A stretch of 42,547 nt of DNA from JBGSUZ01 sp963677505 (GCA_963677505.2 CAXXWB010000023.1:1-42547); one strand, 5' to 3'; counted from the stretch's first letter, positions 9,222 to 18,728 are shown. Translations and numbers: made by a program. The notes: generated by a model not told the origin, from the sequence alone.

Positions 9222-10421
9222 ATGGCAGATCAGTTGAAAATAACCCCGGACATGTGGGAAGTAGTTCCACGTGAAGAGATTATCAAAGATAAAATTGTTC
9301 GTAAAAGTTTAACCTATTGGGAAGACGTTTGGAGAAGACTCAAACATAATAAGCTTTCTATATTTGGTCTTATCATCATCATCTTTATGGTCATTTTGGC
9401 TGTAGGCGGACCTTTAATTTCAAAATTCTCCTACTCAGACCAAGACTTAAAACTGGCAAGTGTTCCACCTACATTACAATTGGTTGAAATCGACGGACAT
9501 TATTACTATGTTCATAAAGAATACAGATTGATTGAGTTTACTAAAGATGGGAAAGTCATTGGGGGCTTTACGCCAACAGAAGACAATAAAATTTTGAAAT
9601 ACAGATCTTATGATGTCAATGGTCATACCATTAAAATTGACTATCAATTAGCTGCTAAAGCCAAGAAAGATTCAAGTCTTGCGGCTTATGCACTAACAGT
9701 AGACAATCAACCGGTTGAAATTAAAGGTCTTAAAAAAGTATTCAATAAGACTTATTGGTTTGGAACAGACACACTTGGTCGTGATATCTTCATCAGAAAT
9801 ATTTACGGTGCAAGAATCTCTCTTACAATCGCTTTAATGGCAACACTAGTTCAATTCTTCATCGGTGTTATTTACGGTGGTATTTCAGGTTACATTGGCG
9901 GCAGCGTCGACAACTTAATGATGCGTATTGTTGATATCATCAATACCATCCCACTTCTCCTCTACGTAATTCTTTTAATGGTAGTAATGGGAGCGGGTCT
10001 GGGAACCATCATGGTAGCGCTTGGCTCCGTATATTGGGTAACGATGGCACGTCTCGTTCGTGGTCAAGTCCTCAGTATTAAAGAAAATGAATTTGTTCTT
10101 GCAGCGAGAACCCTTGGTGCAAGCACATGGAGAATCATGGCAAAACACTTGATTCCAAATGCTATGGGTCCAATCATCGTATCACTTGCAATGATGGTTC
10201 CAAGTGCAATCTTCACAGAGGCATTCCTTTCATTCATAGGTCTTGGCGTATCAGCGCCACAAGCTTCTTGGGGTACGTTAGCAAATGATGCAATGGCAGG
10301 ACTTAGAACATATCCTTACCAATTGTTCATTCCTTCATTCTTCATTTCACTCACAGTATTATCATTCAACTTCCTTGGCGATGGACTTAGAGACGCGCTC
10401 GACCCAAGACTCAGAAAATAG
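9222..10421 (+). CDS. oppC: Oligopeptide ABC transporter permease OppC with a long external insertion
   Basis: Second permease subunit, 399 aa, longer than the usual 300-350. An N-terminal cytoplasmic arm precedes TM1 (about 48-68). A soluble, charged segment of roughly 100 residues (about 75-170, including EIDGHYYYVHKEYRLIEF) then precedes the conserved FGTDTLGRDIFIRNIYGARI. Later come the EAA-like loop (NEFVLAARTLGASTWRIMAKH) and the final FLGDGLRDALDPRLRK. The insert sits between TM1 and the FGTDxLGRD element, so it should face outward near the binding protein. RBS AGGAGG; start ATG 9222. Confidence 0.95.
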   Translation: MADQLKITPDMWEVVPREEIIKDKIVRKSLTYWEDVWRRLKHNKLSIFGLIIIIFMVILAVGGPLISKFSYSDQDLKLASVPPTLQLVEIDGHYYYVHKEYRLIEFTKDGKVIGGFTPTEDNKILKYRSYDVNGHTIKIDYQLAAKAKKDSSLAAYALTVDNQPVEIKGLKKVFNKTYWFGTDTLGRDIFIRNIYGARISLTIALMATLVQFFIGVIYGGISGYIGGSVDNLMMRIVDIINTIPLLLYVILLMVVMGAGLGTIMVALGSVYWVTMARLVRGQVLSIKENEFVLAARTLGASTWRIMAKHLIPNAMGPIIVSLAMMVPSAIFTEAFLSFIGLGVSAPQASWGTLANDAMAGLRTYPYQLFIPSFFISLTVLSFNFLGDGLRDALDPRLRK

Positions 10422-10438
10422 AAAGGGGTAACCAAACA

Positions 10439-11458
10439 ATGGCTGAAAGAATCTTAGAGGTTAAAAATATGAAAACCTCCTTCTTTACCCATGTTGGCGA
10501 GGTCCAATCGGTAAGAGGGGTAAGTTTTAATGTAGAAAAAGGTCAGGCAATCGGTATCGTTGGTGAATCGGGTTCTGGTAAATCGGTTACTTCAATGTCT
10601 ATTATGAGATTGCTTCAATATCCTGGAACTATTAAAGAAGGCGAAGTTTTCTTTAAAGGCGAAGACCTTGTTAAAAAATCTAAAAGTGAGATGATGGCAA
10701 TTCGCGGCAACCAAATTGCGATGATTTTCCAAGATCCTATGACATCACTCAATCCAGTATATACAGTCGGCGACCAAATCATGGAAGCTGTTATCAGACA
10801 TCAAGGCTTAAACAAAAAAGACGCGAGAGAAAAAGCAATTGATATGCTCCGTATGGTTGGTATTCCTTCGCCAGAATCTCGTATTGACAACTATCCTCAT
10901 GAATTTTCAGGCGGTATGAGACAAAGAGCTATGATTGCGATTGCACTTTCGTGTCAACCAGACCTACTCATTGCGGATGAGCCTACGACAGCACTTGACG
11001 TTACCATTCAAGCACAAATTCTTGAACTTTTAAAAGAGCTTAAAGATAAAGTAAACACATCAATCATATTGATTACTCATGACTTGGGTGTAGTCGCTGA
11101 CGTATGTTCAAGAATCGTCGTTATGTACGGCGGATTAATTATGGAAGAAGGTAGTGCAGAAGAAATCTTCTACAACCCGATGCATCCTTACACAATGGGT
11201 CTGCTCAAATCTATTCCTAGATTGGACCAAGGACACAAACAACGTTTGGTTCCGATTCCTGGATCACCTCCAGATCTTATCAAACCACCACTTGGCTGTC
11301 CTTTTGCAGCAAGATGTCCTTACACAATGAAAATTTGCCAAGAGCATCTTCCTGAATATTACGAATCAGCTCCAGGACACCGTGCAATGTGCTGGGTACA
11401 TCATGCTGATGCGCCTAAAGTGGAACTGGAAACTGGCGTAAGGAGGGTTGAACTCTAA
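10439..11458 (+). CDS. oppD: Oligopeptide ABC transporter ATPase OppD
   Basis: One of two ATPases driving peptide import, 339 aa. It has Walker A GESGSGKS (about residues 41-48), Q-loop MIFQDPMTSLNP, ABC signature FSGGMRQRAMIA, Walker B LLIADEPTTALD and the switch ITHDLGVVAD. A C-terminal cysteine set (CPFAARCPYTMKICQ) matches the oligopeptide/dipeptide ATPase tail that can bind an Fe-S cluster. ATG 10439 after AAAGGGG. Its stop TAA (11456-11458) overlaps the oppF ATG by one base, indicating translational coupling. Confidence 0.96.
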   Translation: MAERILEVKNMKTSFFTHVGEVQSVRGVSFNVEKGQAIGIVGESGSGKSVTSMSIMRLLQYPGTIKEGEVFFKGEDLVKKSKSEMMAIRGNQIAMIFQDPMTSLNPVYTVGDQIMEAVIRHQGLNKKDAREKAIDMLRMVGIPSPESRIDNYPHEFSGGMRQRAMIAIALSCQPDLLIADEPTTALDVTIQAQILELLKELKDKVNTSIILITHDLGVVADVCSRIVVMYGGLIMEEGSAEEIFYNPMHPYTMGLLKSIPRLDQGHKQRLVPIPGSPPDLIKPPLGCPFAARCPYTMKICQEHLPEYYESAPGHRAMCWVHHADAPKVELETGVRRVEL

Positions 11459-12471
11459 TGACTACTAAAGATAAGTCAAATAATGAAATCCTGATTGAAG
11501 TAAGAAATTTAAAAAAGTATTTTACAGTCAACCATGGATTCTTTGCTAGAACTGAGAAGCATGTAAAAGCAGTAGATGATGTTAGTTTCTTCATTCGTAA
11601 AGGCGAAACTTTAGGTTTGGTAGGGGAATCTGGCTGCGGTAAATCAACAACAGGCCGTACAATCATCAAACTTTACGAGCCAACAGGCGGCGAAATTATT
11701 TATGATGGCGTAGACATCAGCAAAATGTCAGAACATGAGCTTAAGCCTTATAGAAAGCGTATGCAAATGATTTTTCAAGATCCATATGCTTCTCTTAACT
11801 CAAGAATGACAGTTGGCGATATCATCGGCGAAGCCTTAGACATTCACGGTCTTGCTAGTGGCGACGAACGCTCTAGAATCATTGAAGATTTACTAGACAG
11901 AGTAGGCCTTAACAAAGACCATTCAAGTCGTTATCCTCATGAGTTCTCAGGCGGTCAACGTCAAAGAATTGGAATAGCAAGAGCTCTTGCAGTAAGTCCA
12001 GATTTTATTATCTGTGATGAACCGATTTCAGCCCTTGACGTTTCCATTCAAGCTCAAGTTGTCAACATGCTTGAAGATCTTCAAAATGAACTTGGTCTCA
12101 CATATTTGTTCATTGCCCATGACCTTTCTATGGTTAAGCATATTTCGGACAGAATTGGTGTAATGTACCTCGGCAAAATGGTAGAGCTCACAGATAGCGG
12201 AGAGCTTTATGAAAGACCAGAGCATCCATACACACAGTCCCTTCTTTCGTCGATTCCGATTCCGGATCCTGAAGTGACAAGAGCTAAAAAGAGAATCATC
12301 TTAGAGGGCGATGTTCCGAGTCCGCTTAATCCGCCATCAGGTTGCCGTTTCAGAACAAGATGTCGTCATGCTATGGATCGTTGCTCAGTGGACGAACCTG
12401 CTCTTCGAGAAGTATCACCGGGCCATATGGTAGCGTGTCACTTAATGGATGAAAAGTATCCAATTAAGTAA
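11458..12471 (+). CDS. oppF: Oligopeptide ABC transporter ATPase OppF
   Basis: Partner ATPase of OppD, 337 aa. Walker A is GESGCGKS, Q-loop MIFQDPYASLNSRM (diagnostic of OppF/DppF), signature FSGGQRQRIGIARAL, Walker B FIICDEPISALD, switch FIAHDLSMVKHI. It ends with a cysteine-containing tail (CRFRTRCRHAMDRC). The ATG overlaps the oppD stop (TAATG) and AGGAGG lies within the oppD end. Last gene of the permease/ATPase operon; the binding protein follows after 480 nt under its own leader. Confidence 0.96.
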   Translation: MTTKDKSNNEILIEVRNLKKYFTVNHGFFARTEKHVKAVDDVSFFIRKGETLGLVGESGCGKSTTGRTIIKLYEPTGGEIIYDGVDISKMSEHELKPYRKRMQMIFQDPYASLNSRMTVGDIIGEALDIHGLASGDERSRIIEDLLDRVGLNKDHSSRYPHEFSGGQRQRIGIARALAVSPDFIICDEPISALDVSIQAQVVNMLEDLQNELGLTYLFIAHDLSMVKHISDRIGVMYLGKMVELTDSGELYERPEHPYTQSLLSSIPIPDPEVTRAKKRIILEGDVPSPLNPPSGCRFRTRCRHAMDRCSVDEPALREVSPGHMVACHLMDEKYPIK

Positions 12472-12501
12472 GAATTGAAAGTATAAACATTTTAAATTGC
12501 A

Positions 12502-12555
12502 TGTGGAAAAGCTGCGTATAGAATATTTTGTAGATAGAAAGTGCAGCTTTCCACA
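12502..12555 (+). terminator. Hairpin after oppF (no T-tract)
   Basis: TGTGGAAAAGCTGC (12502-12515) pairs with GCAGCTTTCCACA (12543-12555) with one bulged base. No T run follows, so it may stabilise the 3' end or terminate weakly. Confidence 0.45.
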
Positions 12556-12606
12556 GCGATTTTACTGTTAAACACTTTGAAATGTTAAATCTTATTTAAC
12601 AAATAC

Positions 12607-12620
12607 GAAACATATGTTTC
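12607..12620 (+). promoter_or_regulatory. 14-bp palindrome upstream of oppA
   Basis: GAAACATATGTTTC is perfectly palindromic and could be an operator. It lies about 300 nt before the likely oppA promoter, and no regulator is identified. Confidence 0.3.
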
Positions 12621-12908
12621 AATTGTTACGAATTGTTAAATAATGTTTTGGCTGAACACATTGAAAAAAAGTAGTTTTTAATTTATGATAATTAATAACC
12701 TAAATGTTGAAACAATATCTTAAACAAATGTCAATTGATTAATCGCTAATATAATACGTTTAAAATATTGTTTTTTATTTTAAGGTTAAATTGTCGCAAT
12801 AGTTAAAAAGTTGCTAGTATTTTTCAGAGCGAACATCAATATGTTTGCAAAGTTGGTTGTGAACTAACCTTGTGAGTGGAAGATTTTTTTCTTATCAAAA
12901 GGCTAGGT

Positions 12909-12914
12909 TATAAT
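12909..12914 (+). promoter_or_regulatory. Candidate -10 element for oppA
   Basis: TATAAT lies 38 nt before the TTG start. The -35 position holds only a T-rich stretch, so an activator may be needed or the element may be fortuitous. Confidence 0.35.
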
Positions 12915-12951
12915 AAACAAAATACTTAGACAAAAAATGGAGGGGATTAAT

Positions 12952-14559
12952 TTGTTTAAGAAGCATTTATCACTCGCACTTGCTCTTGTCCTTGTAACTG
13001 GTCTATTTACAGGTTGTGGCAAGAAAGACGACACAGCAGGCAAAGATGCAGCAGCAGCTGATGCATCGGCTAGCAAAACACTCGTATGGAACGTAGGTTC
13101 ATCAGGTCCTAAGACAATTGACCCAGGTTTGAACGCTGCTTCTGACGGCGGTAACGTCATCAACAACATGTTCGAAGGTCTCACAAGAGAGATTGACGGC
13201 AAATACGAACCAGCTATGGCTGAAAGCTACACAGTTAGTGAAGACGGTTTAAACTATGTTTTCAAAATCAGACCAGATGTAAAATGGTCAGATGGCAAAG
13301 CAGTTACTGCTAAAGACTTCGAATACTCTTGGAAAAGAGTTATTGATCCAGCTACAGCATCAGAATATGCTTGGATTTTCGAAGAAGCTAACGTAGAAAG
13401 CTTCAAAGCTACAGATGATATGACTTTCGAAGTTAAACTCAAATCTCCAACTGCTTACTTCCTTGGTTTAACAGCATTCTACTCGTTCTTCCCAGTTAGA
13501 GAAGACGCTGTAGCTAAAGGTCCAGATGGTGCTTGGGCATTTGATCCAGCTGCATCAATCGTAAACGGTCCTTACAAACTCGAAAGCTACACTCAAGGCG
13601 ATAAAATGGTTCTCGTTAAAAACGAAAACTACTGGAGAGCTGACGAAGTTAAAATTGGTAAAATTGAAGGTCTCTTAATCGATGACCTTGCAACTTCATT
13701 AACAGCTTATGAAAGCGGCAAAATTGACGTCATCAATGATATTCCTACAACTGAAGTTCCAAGATTGATGGCTGAAGACCCTACATTCATGGTTATGCCA
13801 CAAGATGCGACTTACTACTTCTCACTTAACCTTAAAGTTAAACCACTTGATGATGTTAAAGTTAGAAGAGCTCTTTCTCTTGCAATCGACAGAAAAGCAA
13901 TCGTAGAAACAGTAACAAAAGCTGGTCAAGTACCTGCTCACTCATTGATTCCAGGAACAACTTTAGATGCTGACGGCAACGTATTCAACGTTAAATCAGG
14001 CAACTATGGTATTCCAGAAGACGGTTCTGCTGTAGCTGAAGCTAAGAAATTACTTGCTGACGCTGGTTTTGCTGATGGTAAAGGATTCCCAGAAATGGAA
14101 CTTCTCTACAATACTTCAGAAAGCCATAAAGCTATCGCTGAAGCAGTTCAAGAAATGTGGAAACAAAACCTTGGTATCAACGTTAAACTTGCTAACCAAG
14201 AATGGGCAGTATTCCAAGATACTAGACAAAACCACGACTTCCAAATCGCAAGATCTGGTTGGGTTGGTGACTACTCTGACCCTATGACATACTTTGGTAT
14301 GTTCTTATCAGGCGCTACTATGAACTACGGTGAATGGAATAACCCTAAATACGATGAATTAATCAAAAAAGCTAGAACTATGGTAGGCCAAGATCGTTTC
14401 AATGTTCTTTATGAAGCTGATAAAGTTCTTATGGAAGATATGCCTGTAATTCCACTTTACTACTACACTCACCCAATCATGGTTAAAGAAAAAGTAAAAG
14501 GTTGGGAACTTACTACTAGAAGCACTTGGTACTTCGGTAGAGCTGACATCGCTGAATAG
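12952..14559 (+). CDS. oppA: Oligopeptide-binding lipoprotein OppA
   Basis: Extracellular substrate-binding lipoprotein of the peptide importer, 535 aa (SBP_bac_5 family). I choose TTG 12952 as the start because GGAGGGG (12939-12945) sits 6 nt upstream; the ATG at 12937 overlaps that ribosome site. The signal peptide FKKHLSLALALVLVTGLFTG ends in a lipobox with Cys, then KKDD. Family features include YEPAMAESYTVSEDGLNYVF, KWSDGKAVTAKDFEYSWKR, NGPYKLESY, VRRALSLAIDRKAIV and a C-terminal PVIPLYYYTHPIMV. Its uniform codon use (GCT/GCA, AAC) suggests high expression. It follows oppBCDF, the common split arrangement. Confidence 0.96.
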   Translation: MFKKHLSLALALVLVTGLFTGCGKKDDTAGKDAAAADASASKTLVWNVGSSGPKTIDPGLNAASDGGNVINNMFEGLTREIDGKYEPAMAESYTVSEDGLNYVFKIRPDVKWSDGKAVTAKDFEYSWKRVIDPATASEYAWIFEEANVESFKATDDMTFEVKLKSPTAYFLGLTAFYSFFPVREDAVAKGPDGAWAFDPAASIVNGPYKLESYTQGDKMVLVKNENYWRADEVKIGKIEGLLIDDLATSLTAYESGKIDVINDIPTTEVPRLMAEDPTFMVMPQDATYYFSLNLKVKPLDDVKVRRALSLAIDRKAIVETVTKAGQVPAHSLIPGTTLDADGNVFNVKSGNYGIPEDGSAVAEAKKLLADAGFADGKGFPEMELLYNTSESHKAIAEAVQEMWKQNLGINVKLANQEWAVFQDTRQNHDFQIARSGWVGDYSDPMTYFGMFLSGATMNYGEWNNPKYDELIKKARTMVGQDRFNVLYEADKVLMEDMPVIPLYYYTHPIMVKEKVKGWELTTRSTWYFGRADIAE

Positions 14560-14626
14560 TAAAAGTTGAATCACACTATTAGCTTCGGTTGATGTAAAAA
14601 TGAACTTAGCTAATAAATCAAAAATC

Positions 14627-14656
14627 AAAGAGCCATCTTCGGATGGCTCTTTTTTC
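14627..14656 (+). terminator. Intrinsic terminator after oppA
   Basis: AAAGAGCCATC-TTCG-GATGGCTCTTT with a TTCG tetraloop and T-tract (14627-14656). Very strong. Confidence 0.95.
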
Positions 14657-14717
14657 TGTTATTAGACTAAACTTTACGATAGAATAGACAGTGAGAATAA
14701 TTGTGAGGTGAAGGGTA

Positions 14718-15710
14718 GTGAAAGAAGGGAAAATGAGCAATGACTTATTGGAAGATTCCATCTTAAGTCATTTGATTCATAAGCGAGACGATATACTTAT
14801 AGGACCAGGGGTTGGAGAAGACTGTGCCGCCATTGCCTTCGGTGATTTAGTGTGTACATTGACAACAGATCCAATCACAGGTGCAACTAAAGATATTGGG
14901 AAAATAGCGGTTCATATTTCTTGTAACGATATTGCTTCATCAGGACTAACGCCTATTGCCATACTCATAACCATTTTGTTGCCTCTCTCATGCACGAATG
15001 ATGACGCCAAGAAGATAATGCTCCAGGCACAAGAAACTGCCTCAGGCATGAATGTCGCCATTATAGGAGGACATACAGAATTTACAAGTGCGGTGAATCG
15101 ACCAGTTCTTTCGGTAACAGCTATCGGCAAAGGCGATAAGACTCAATTGACAGCCACAAATGGGGCTCAAGTTGGAGATGCAATTGTTATGAGCAAATGG
15201 GCAGGTTTTGAAGGAACGGCCATTATTGCCAATGAAAAATGGGATGAATTATTGGCAAAAGGTATGAAAGAGGACGCACTTGTTCGATCGGTAAATTTAT
15301 TGGAATCTCTTTCGGTTGTTACTGAAGGGCAAATAGGGTCAAGGCATAAGGTCCATGCCATGCATGACGTTACAGAAGGCGGCATTTACGGCGCAGTTTG
15401 GGAAATGTGCCAAGCTTCTAAAAAAGGGGCACGCCTCATTCAAACAGATATACCGTTATTAGAAGAAACTGTGGAAATTTGCAACCTATTCGGTCTTAAT
15501 CCGTATAGACTTATTTCAAGTGGTTCAATGCTCATGACTATGTCAAATGAAGATTATCAAAAAGCAAAATTGGAAGCTGAGGCTAATGGCATTTTGTTTA
15601 CTAAAATAGGCGTTATAACAGATTTAGATACTTTGGTAGTGGAGTGTTCAAGTGGTGAAGAAGAACTAGCCCCACCAGATGTAGATGAGTTGTATCAAGT
15701 TTTTCAGTAG
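14718..15710 (+). CDS. AIR synthase-related protein (PurM/ThiL/HypE superfamily)
   Basis: About 330 aa from GTG 14718, which has GAGGTGA 7 nt upstream; ATG 14733 is an alternative start. The N-terminal half carries the superfamily motifs GPGVGEDCAAI, TTDPITG, HISCNDIASSGLTPIA and IIGGHTEFT. The C-terminal half has GDAIVMSKWAGFEGTAIIA, MHDVTEGGIYGAVWEM and NPYRLISSGSMLM. These proteins bind ATP and phosphorylate or amidate substrates. It lacks the C-terminal cysteine tail of HypE, and no hydrogenase, thiamine or selenium genes lie nearby, so the substrate is unassigned. It stands alone between terminators and the amidase gene. Confidence 0.85.
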   Translation: MKEGKMSNDLLEDSILSHLIHKRDDILIGPGVGEDCAAIAFGDLVCTLTTDPITGATKDIGKIAVHISCNDIASSGLTPIAILITILLPLSCTNDDAKKIMLQAQETASGMNVAIIGGHTEFTSAVNRPVLSVTAIGKGDKTQLTATNGAQVGDAIVMSKWAGFEGTAIIANEKWDELLAKGMKEDALVRSVNLLESLSVVTEGQIGSRHKVHAMHDVTEGGIYGAVWEMCQASKKGARLIQTDIPLLEETVEICNLFGLNPYRLISSGSMLMTMSNEDYQKAKLEAEANGILFTKIGVITDLDTLVVECSSGEEELAPPDVDELYQVFQ

Positions 15711-15813
15711 TATTACAATCTCTCGTTATAGATTGCGCCTCAAAAGCATACATGATATAACAAGGTGAAAGCTAATGGAAATCACCCGGTTGTACAAGCT
15801 CTAGGAGGAACTA

Positions 15814-17877
15814 ATGAAAATTTGGAATATAATAGCTGCACTGATTGTTGTATGCTTGCTAAGCACAGGGATGACCTTTGGAGGAAATTCTGAAAGGTCA
15901 GTCATTACTTTGCAGGATTCTACAACCGGAAAGAGTGCCACATATAAAGTCATCAACACGGTTATAAATGGAAAGGTATTGGAAACTGACGTACCTGGAT
16001 ATTTAGTAGAAAAGAACGGAAAGCAAACGGTTTATGTTCCTATAAGCACTATTTACAGGAACTTGAATGCCTCTGTCTCTTGGAGTGCAAAGACAAAAAA
16101 GCTGACAATCGTTCAATCGAAGAACACATATGTTATTGAAATTGGTAAAAATTACGTCTATGTTAACAATAAAAAGCAAATGATAGAAGATAATATGCCT
16201 GCTATGTTAATGAAATATGCGGGAGTGGACAGAACTATGGTGCCGGTCAGTATTATTGGCAAGCAAATGGGAATGGAGATTAAATATCAGCCAGAAATCA
16301 GTACAATAAATATCAGTCAAGCTGTAGCAAAAGTACAAGGTTTTACCTATAACGGAACTGGTCGATATAAAGAAATTAGAGTTAAGACAACAACAGAAAT
16401 TAGTACTAGCCATTACATGTTTGACGGAACGCCATACGGTGGGAAGAGTAAGATTATAGTGGAGTTTCAGAATGCGGTCCTTGATCAAGATGTGAAAACT
16501 TCTTTAAACGTAAATGATAAAGAAATCAATCGAATTGACTTGGTCAATCCCAATAAAACGCCTCCAAGAATACGGTTAGAAGTTGAACTTGCAGGGCCTC
16601 AAGGTTATTACACCTACTACGACAAGGTGACTAAAGAGCAGGTTGTACAGATTGCCAACGCTCTGAAAGACATTCAGTACACCAACTCGGGAGCCTATCA
16701 CTTAGTACGAATCAATACAGTTATAAAACCGACTATTGCAGTTGAAAAATTAGACAATAAGTTGGTGATTGACTTCTTAGATACAAAATTATCTTACAAT
16801 AGTGGGTCTGCAAGTGCAAAGGATATCAAAACCAACGGATTAGAGAGTGTAGCCTATTCTCAATATAGTGCTCAGAGCAAATACGAGGCTGGAAAGCTGG
16901 TTTCTAGAGTGGTTCTTAACTTTACCAACAATACTCAGAGGGATATGGCTTTCGTAAAAACCACTGGTGAAGGTGTTCAAATTTATGTAGAAGGGGACCC
17001 AGATAAGGGTATCAGCTACGTTAAGGACACCAGTGCTACATCCGCTCTTAAATTTGCCATAAATGGAAATGTTCCCGTTGTCTCTCAGCTTAATAGTGCA
17101 GCAAATGAAATGGTCATCAAAATTCCTAAGGTAGCAACTAAGTTAGAGAGTACTTTTAAAAAATACAATGATAATCTGATTGAGTCCATCAATGTGGATG
17201 AGTCTGCCGATTCAGAGAACTATCTGGTAACAGTGAAGTTATTAGCAGGTACAATGGTATATGACGTTTCTTATCCTGAAGCAGCTTCCTACGCTTTTAT
17301 CAATGAGGAAATTAGAAATTCTGCCAATCAAAAGACATTGATTGTTTTAGATGCGGGTCATGGTGGTTCAGATCCAGGTGCATCTGGTAAATTTACTGGT
17401 GTAAAAGAAAAAGACCTGACCCTTCGGGCTGTTTATGCTTTAAAAGCAGAACTAGAAAAGAATGGCTACGAAGTGGCTCTAACCAGAACAGGCGATGCTC
17501 GACTTGAACTTCTTCAAAGGACAGATTTTGCCAATGAAATCAATGCAACTCTCTTGATTAGTATTCATTACAATGCAGTGGATACCACAACAGTCAATGG
17601 TCTAGAGGTTCTGTATTATAACGATGCCCAAGGTCAGAAAAAGGCTTTGGCAAGAATCCTTCATGATGAGTTGATTGCATCCACAGGTGCAAAAAGCAGG
17701 GGCATTGTAGAAAGACCTCTCTTGGTAGTTCCGAGAGAAACGAAAATGCCTTCAGCTTTGATTGAAATGGGCTTTATTACAAATAAAGATGAAGAACAAT
17801 TGGTCCAAAAAGATGCTTACTTGGCTGTGCAAGTAAAAGCAATTGCAGCAGCAATTGATAAATATTTAAGCAGATAG
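15814..17877 (+). CDS. N-acetylmuramoyl-L-alanine amidase with AMIN domains
   Basis: Secreted peptidoglycan amidase, 687 aa. A signal peptide (about 1-23) is followed by a region resembling copper-amine-oxidase-type N-terminal modules (about 60-165, YVPISTIYRN, TMVPVSIIGKQMGMEI). Next come two AMIN-like wall-targeting segments (about 180-290 and 310-400), then the zinc Amidase_3 domain (about 508-685). The expected ligands are visible: His516 (DAGHGG), Glu532 (VKEKDLT), His585 (SIHYNA) and catalytic Glu651 (IEMGFI). ATG 15814 follows AGGAGG. It lies just upstream of the partner-switching genes, but the gap gives no proof of co-transcription. Confidence 0.94.
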   Translation: MKIWNIIAALIVVCLLSTGMTFGGNSERSVITLQDSTTGKSATYKVINTVINGKVLETDVPGYLVEKNGKQTVYVPISTIYRNLNASVSWSAKTKKLTIVQSKNTYVIEIGKNYVYVNNKKQMIEDNMPAMLMKYAGVDRTMVPVSIIGKQMGMEIKYQPEISTINISQAVAKVQGFTYNGTGRYKEIRVKTTTEISTSHYMFDGTPYGGKSKIIVEFQNAVLDQDVKTSLNVNDKEINRIDLVNPNKTPPRIRLEVELAGPQGYYTYYDKVTKEQVVQIANALKDIQYTNSGAYHLVRINTVIKPTIAVEKLDNKLVIDFLDTKLSYNSGSASAKDIKTNGLESVAYSQYSAQSKYEAGKLVSRVVLNFTNNTQRDMAFVKTTGEGVQIYVEGDPDKGISYVKDTSATSALKFAINGNVPVVSQLNSAANEMVIKIPKVATKLESTFKKYNDNLIESINVDESADSENYLVTVKLLAGTMVYDVSYPEAASYAFINEEIRNSANQKTLIVLDAGHGGSDPGASGKFTGVKEKDLTLRAVYALKAELEKNGYEVALTRTGDARLELLQRTDFANEINATLLISIHYNAVDTTTVNGLEVLYYNDAQGQKKALARILHDELIASTGAKSRGIVERPLLVVPRETKMPSALIEMGFITNKDEEQLVQKDAYLAVQVKAIAAAIDKYLSR

Positions 17878-17940
17878 TGATTTTACTGAACGTGAGTGGG
17901 TATTTTTGTTAAGGAAATCTATTTTGAACGGAGGCTGCCT

Positions 17941-18342
17941 ATGATTGTATTCGATCAAACAATTAAATCCACATTTGAATTGGCAGCCGAAGCAGTAGAT
18001 GGTATTATAGATTTACTTCGGGAACAATTTCATTTGGATAAGGCAGTTCTTTTTCGGGTGAGTTTTATGCTCAGAGAGGTTATTAACAATGCTGTTGAGC
18101 ATGGCAATCAATTTGATGAGAATAAATTTATTCATATTCAGGTGGCTCTGGGTGATAATCGTTTAACTTTCGCCGTTGAAGATCAGGGTGAGGGTTTTAT
18201 TCTGAAAGTCACCGAACAAATTCCTGACCATCACTTGCGTGTCAGAAACAGAGGGATTTATTTAATTAAAGAATTTGGCTTCGATATTGAAGTCAATGGT
18301 CAACGGGTTGAAGTACATATGCCCTATGGGGCAAATTCATAA
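17941..18342 (+). CDS. RsbW/SpoIIAB-like anti-sigma-type serine kinase (HATPase_c_2)
   Basis: About 133 aa from ATG 17941, preceded by GGAGG; the longer upstream frame lacks a better start. The fold is a GHKL ATPase: N-box LREVINNAVEHGN, G1-type VEDQGEGF and a C-terminal RNRGIYLIKEFGFDI. Such kinases hold a partner (often a sigma factor) and phosphorylate a STAS antagonist. A STAS protein and a PP2C phosphatase follow directly, completing the switch. No sigma factor gene is present in the window, so the output is unknown. Confidence 0.85.
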   Translation: MIVFDQTIKSTFELAAEAVDGIIDLLREQFHLDKAVLFRVSFMLREVINNAVEHGNQFDENKFIHIQVALGDNRLTFAVEDQGEGFILKVTEQIPDHHLRVRNRGIYLIKEFGFDIEVNGQRVEVHMPYGANS

Positions 18343-18357
18343 CAGTAGAGGTGGACA

Positions 18358-18669
18358 ATGATTAAAAATGTAAATGGCAGTATTATGACATTAACGCTCA
18401 AGGAAGATTTAATTGCGCCGAATGTAAAGACTTTTGAAACCCAAGTGACAGATTATATGCATGAGTTGGAATCTGTTCAACTGGAAGAATTAGTATTGGA
18501 TCTTTCTGATTGTGAAAATATCGATTCTATTGGCGTGACATTTGTAGTAAGTCTTTACAAAAATGTTATTCGAGAAGGAAAAAATTTCAGAGTTTCTGGT
18601 AGCAACAGTGATATCAGACAACTATTCAAATTGATGAAACTCGACGAATTTATAGATCTTGAAGACTAA
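18358..18669 (+). CDS. STAS-domain anti-sigma factor antagonist
   Basis: 103 aa, the typical size of SpoIIAA/RsbV. The conserved strand-turn LVLDLSDCENIDSIGVTFV carries Ser57 at the position phosphorylated in the family (DS-x-G; usually DSSG, here DSIG). ATG 18358 follows AGAGGTGG, 15 nt after the kinase gene. It should be phosphorylated by the upstream kinase and dephosphorylated by the downstream PP2C protein. Confidence 0.88.
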   Translation: MIKNVNGSIMTLTLKEDLIAPNVKTFETQVTDYMHELESVQLEELVLDLSDCENIDSIGVTFVVSLYKNVIREGKNFRVSGSNSDIRQLFKLMKLDEFIDLED

Positions 18670-18728
18670 TCAGTAGCAAATGTTTATCCCGGAATACGGA
18701 GATTGGCAACTCAAGTGGAGGCGTTATT

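Larger units (their letters stand above)
12472..12951 (+). other. Intergenic region between oppF and oppA
   Basis: About 480 nt, very A/T-rich, with no credible gene. It contains a hairpin (12502-12555), a 14-bp palindrome (12607-12620) and a TATAAT -10 candidate (12909-12914). It separates the permease operon from the highly expressed-looking binding protein. Confidence 0.5.

Noticed and set aside
14718..15710. Calling the AIR-synthase-like gene hypE, thiL or selD
   Set aside because: The HypE C-terminal cysteine tail is absent, the SelD Cys/Sec loop was not seen, and no hydrogenase, thiamine or selenium genes are adjacent.
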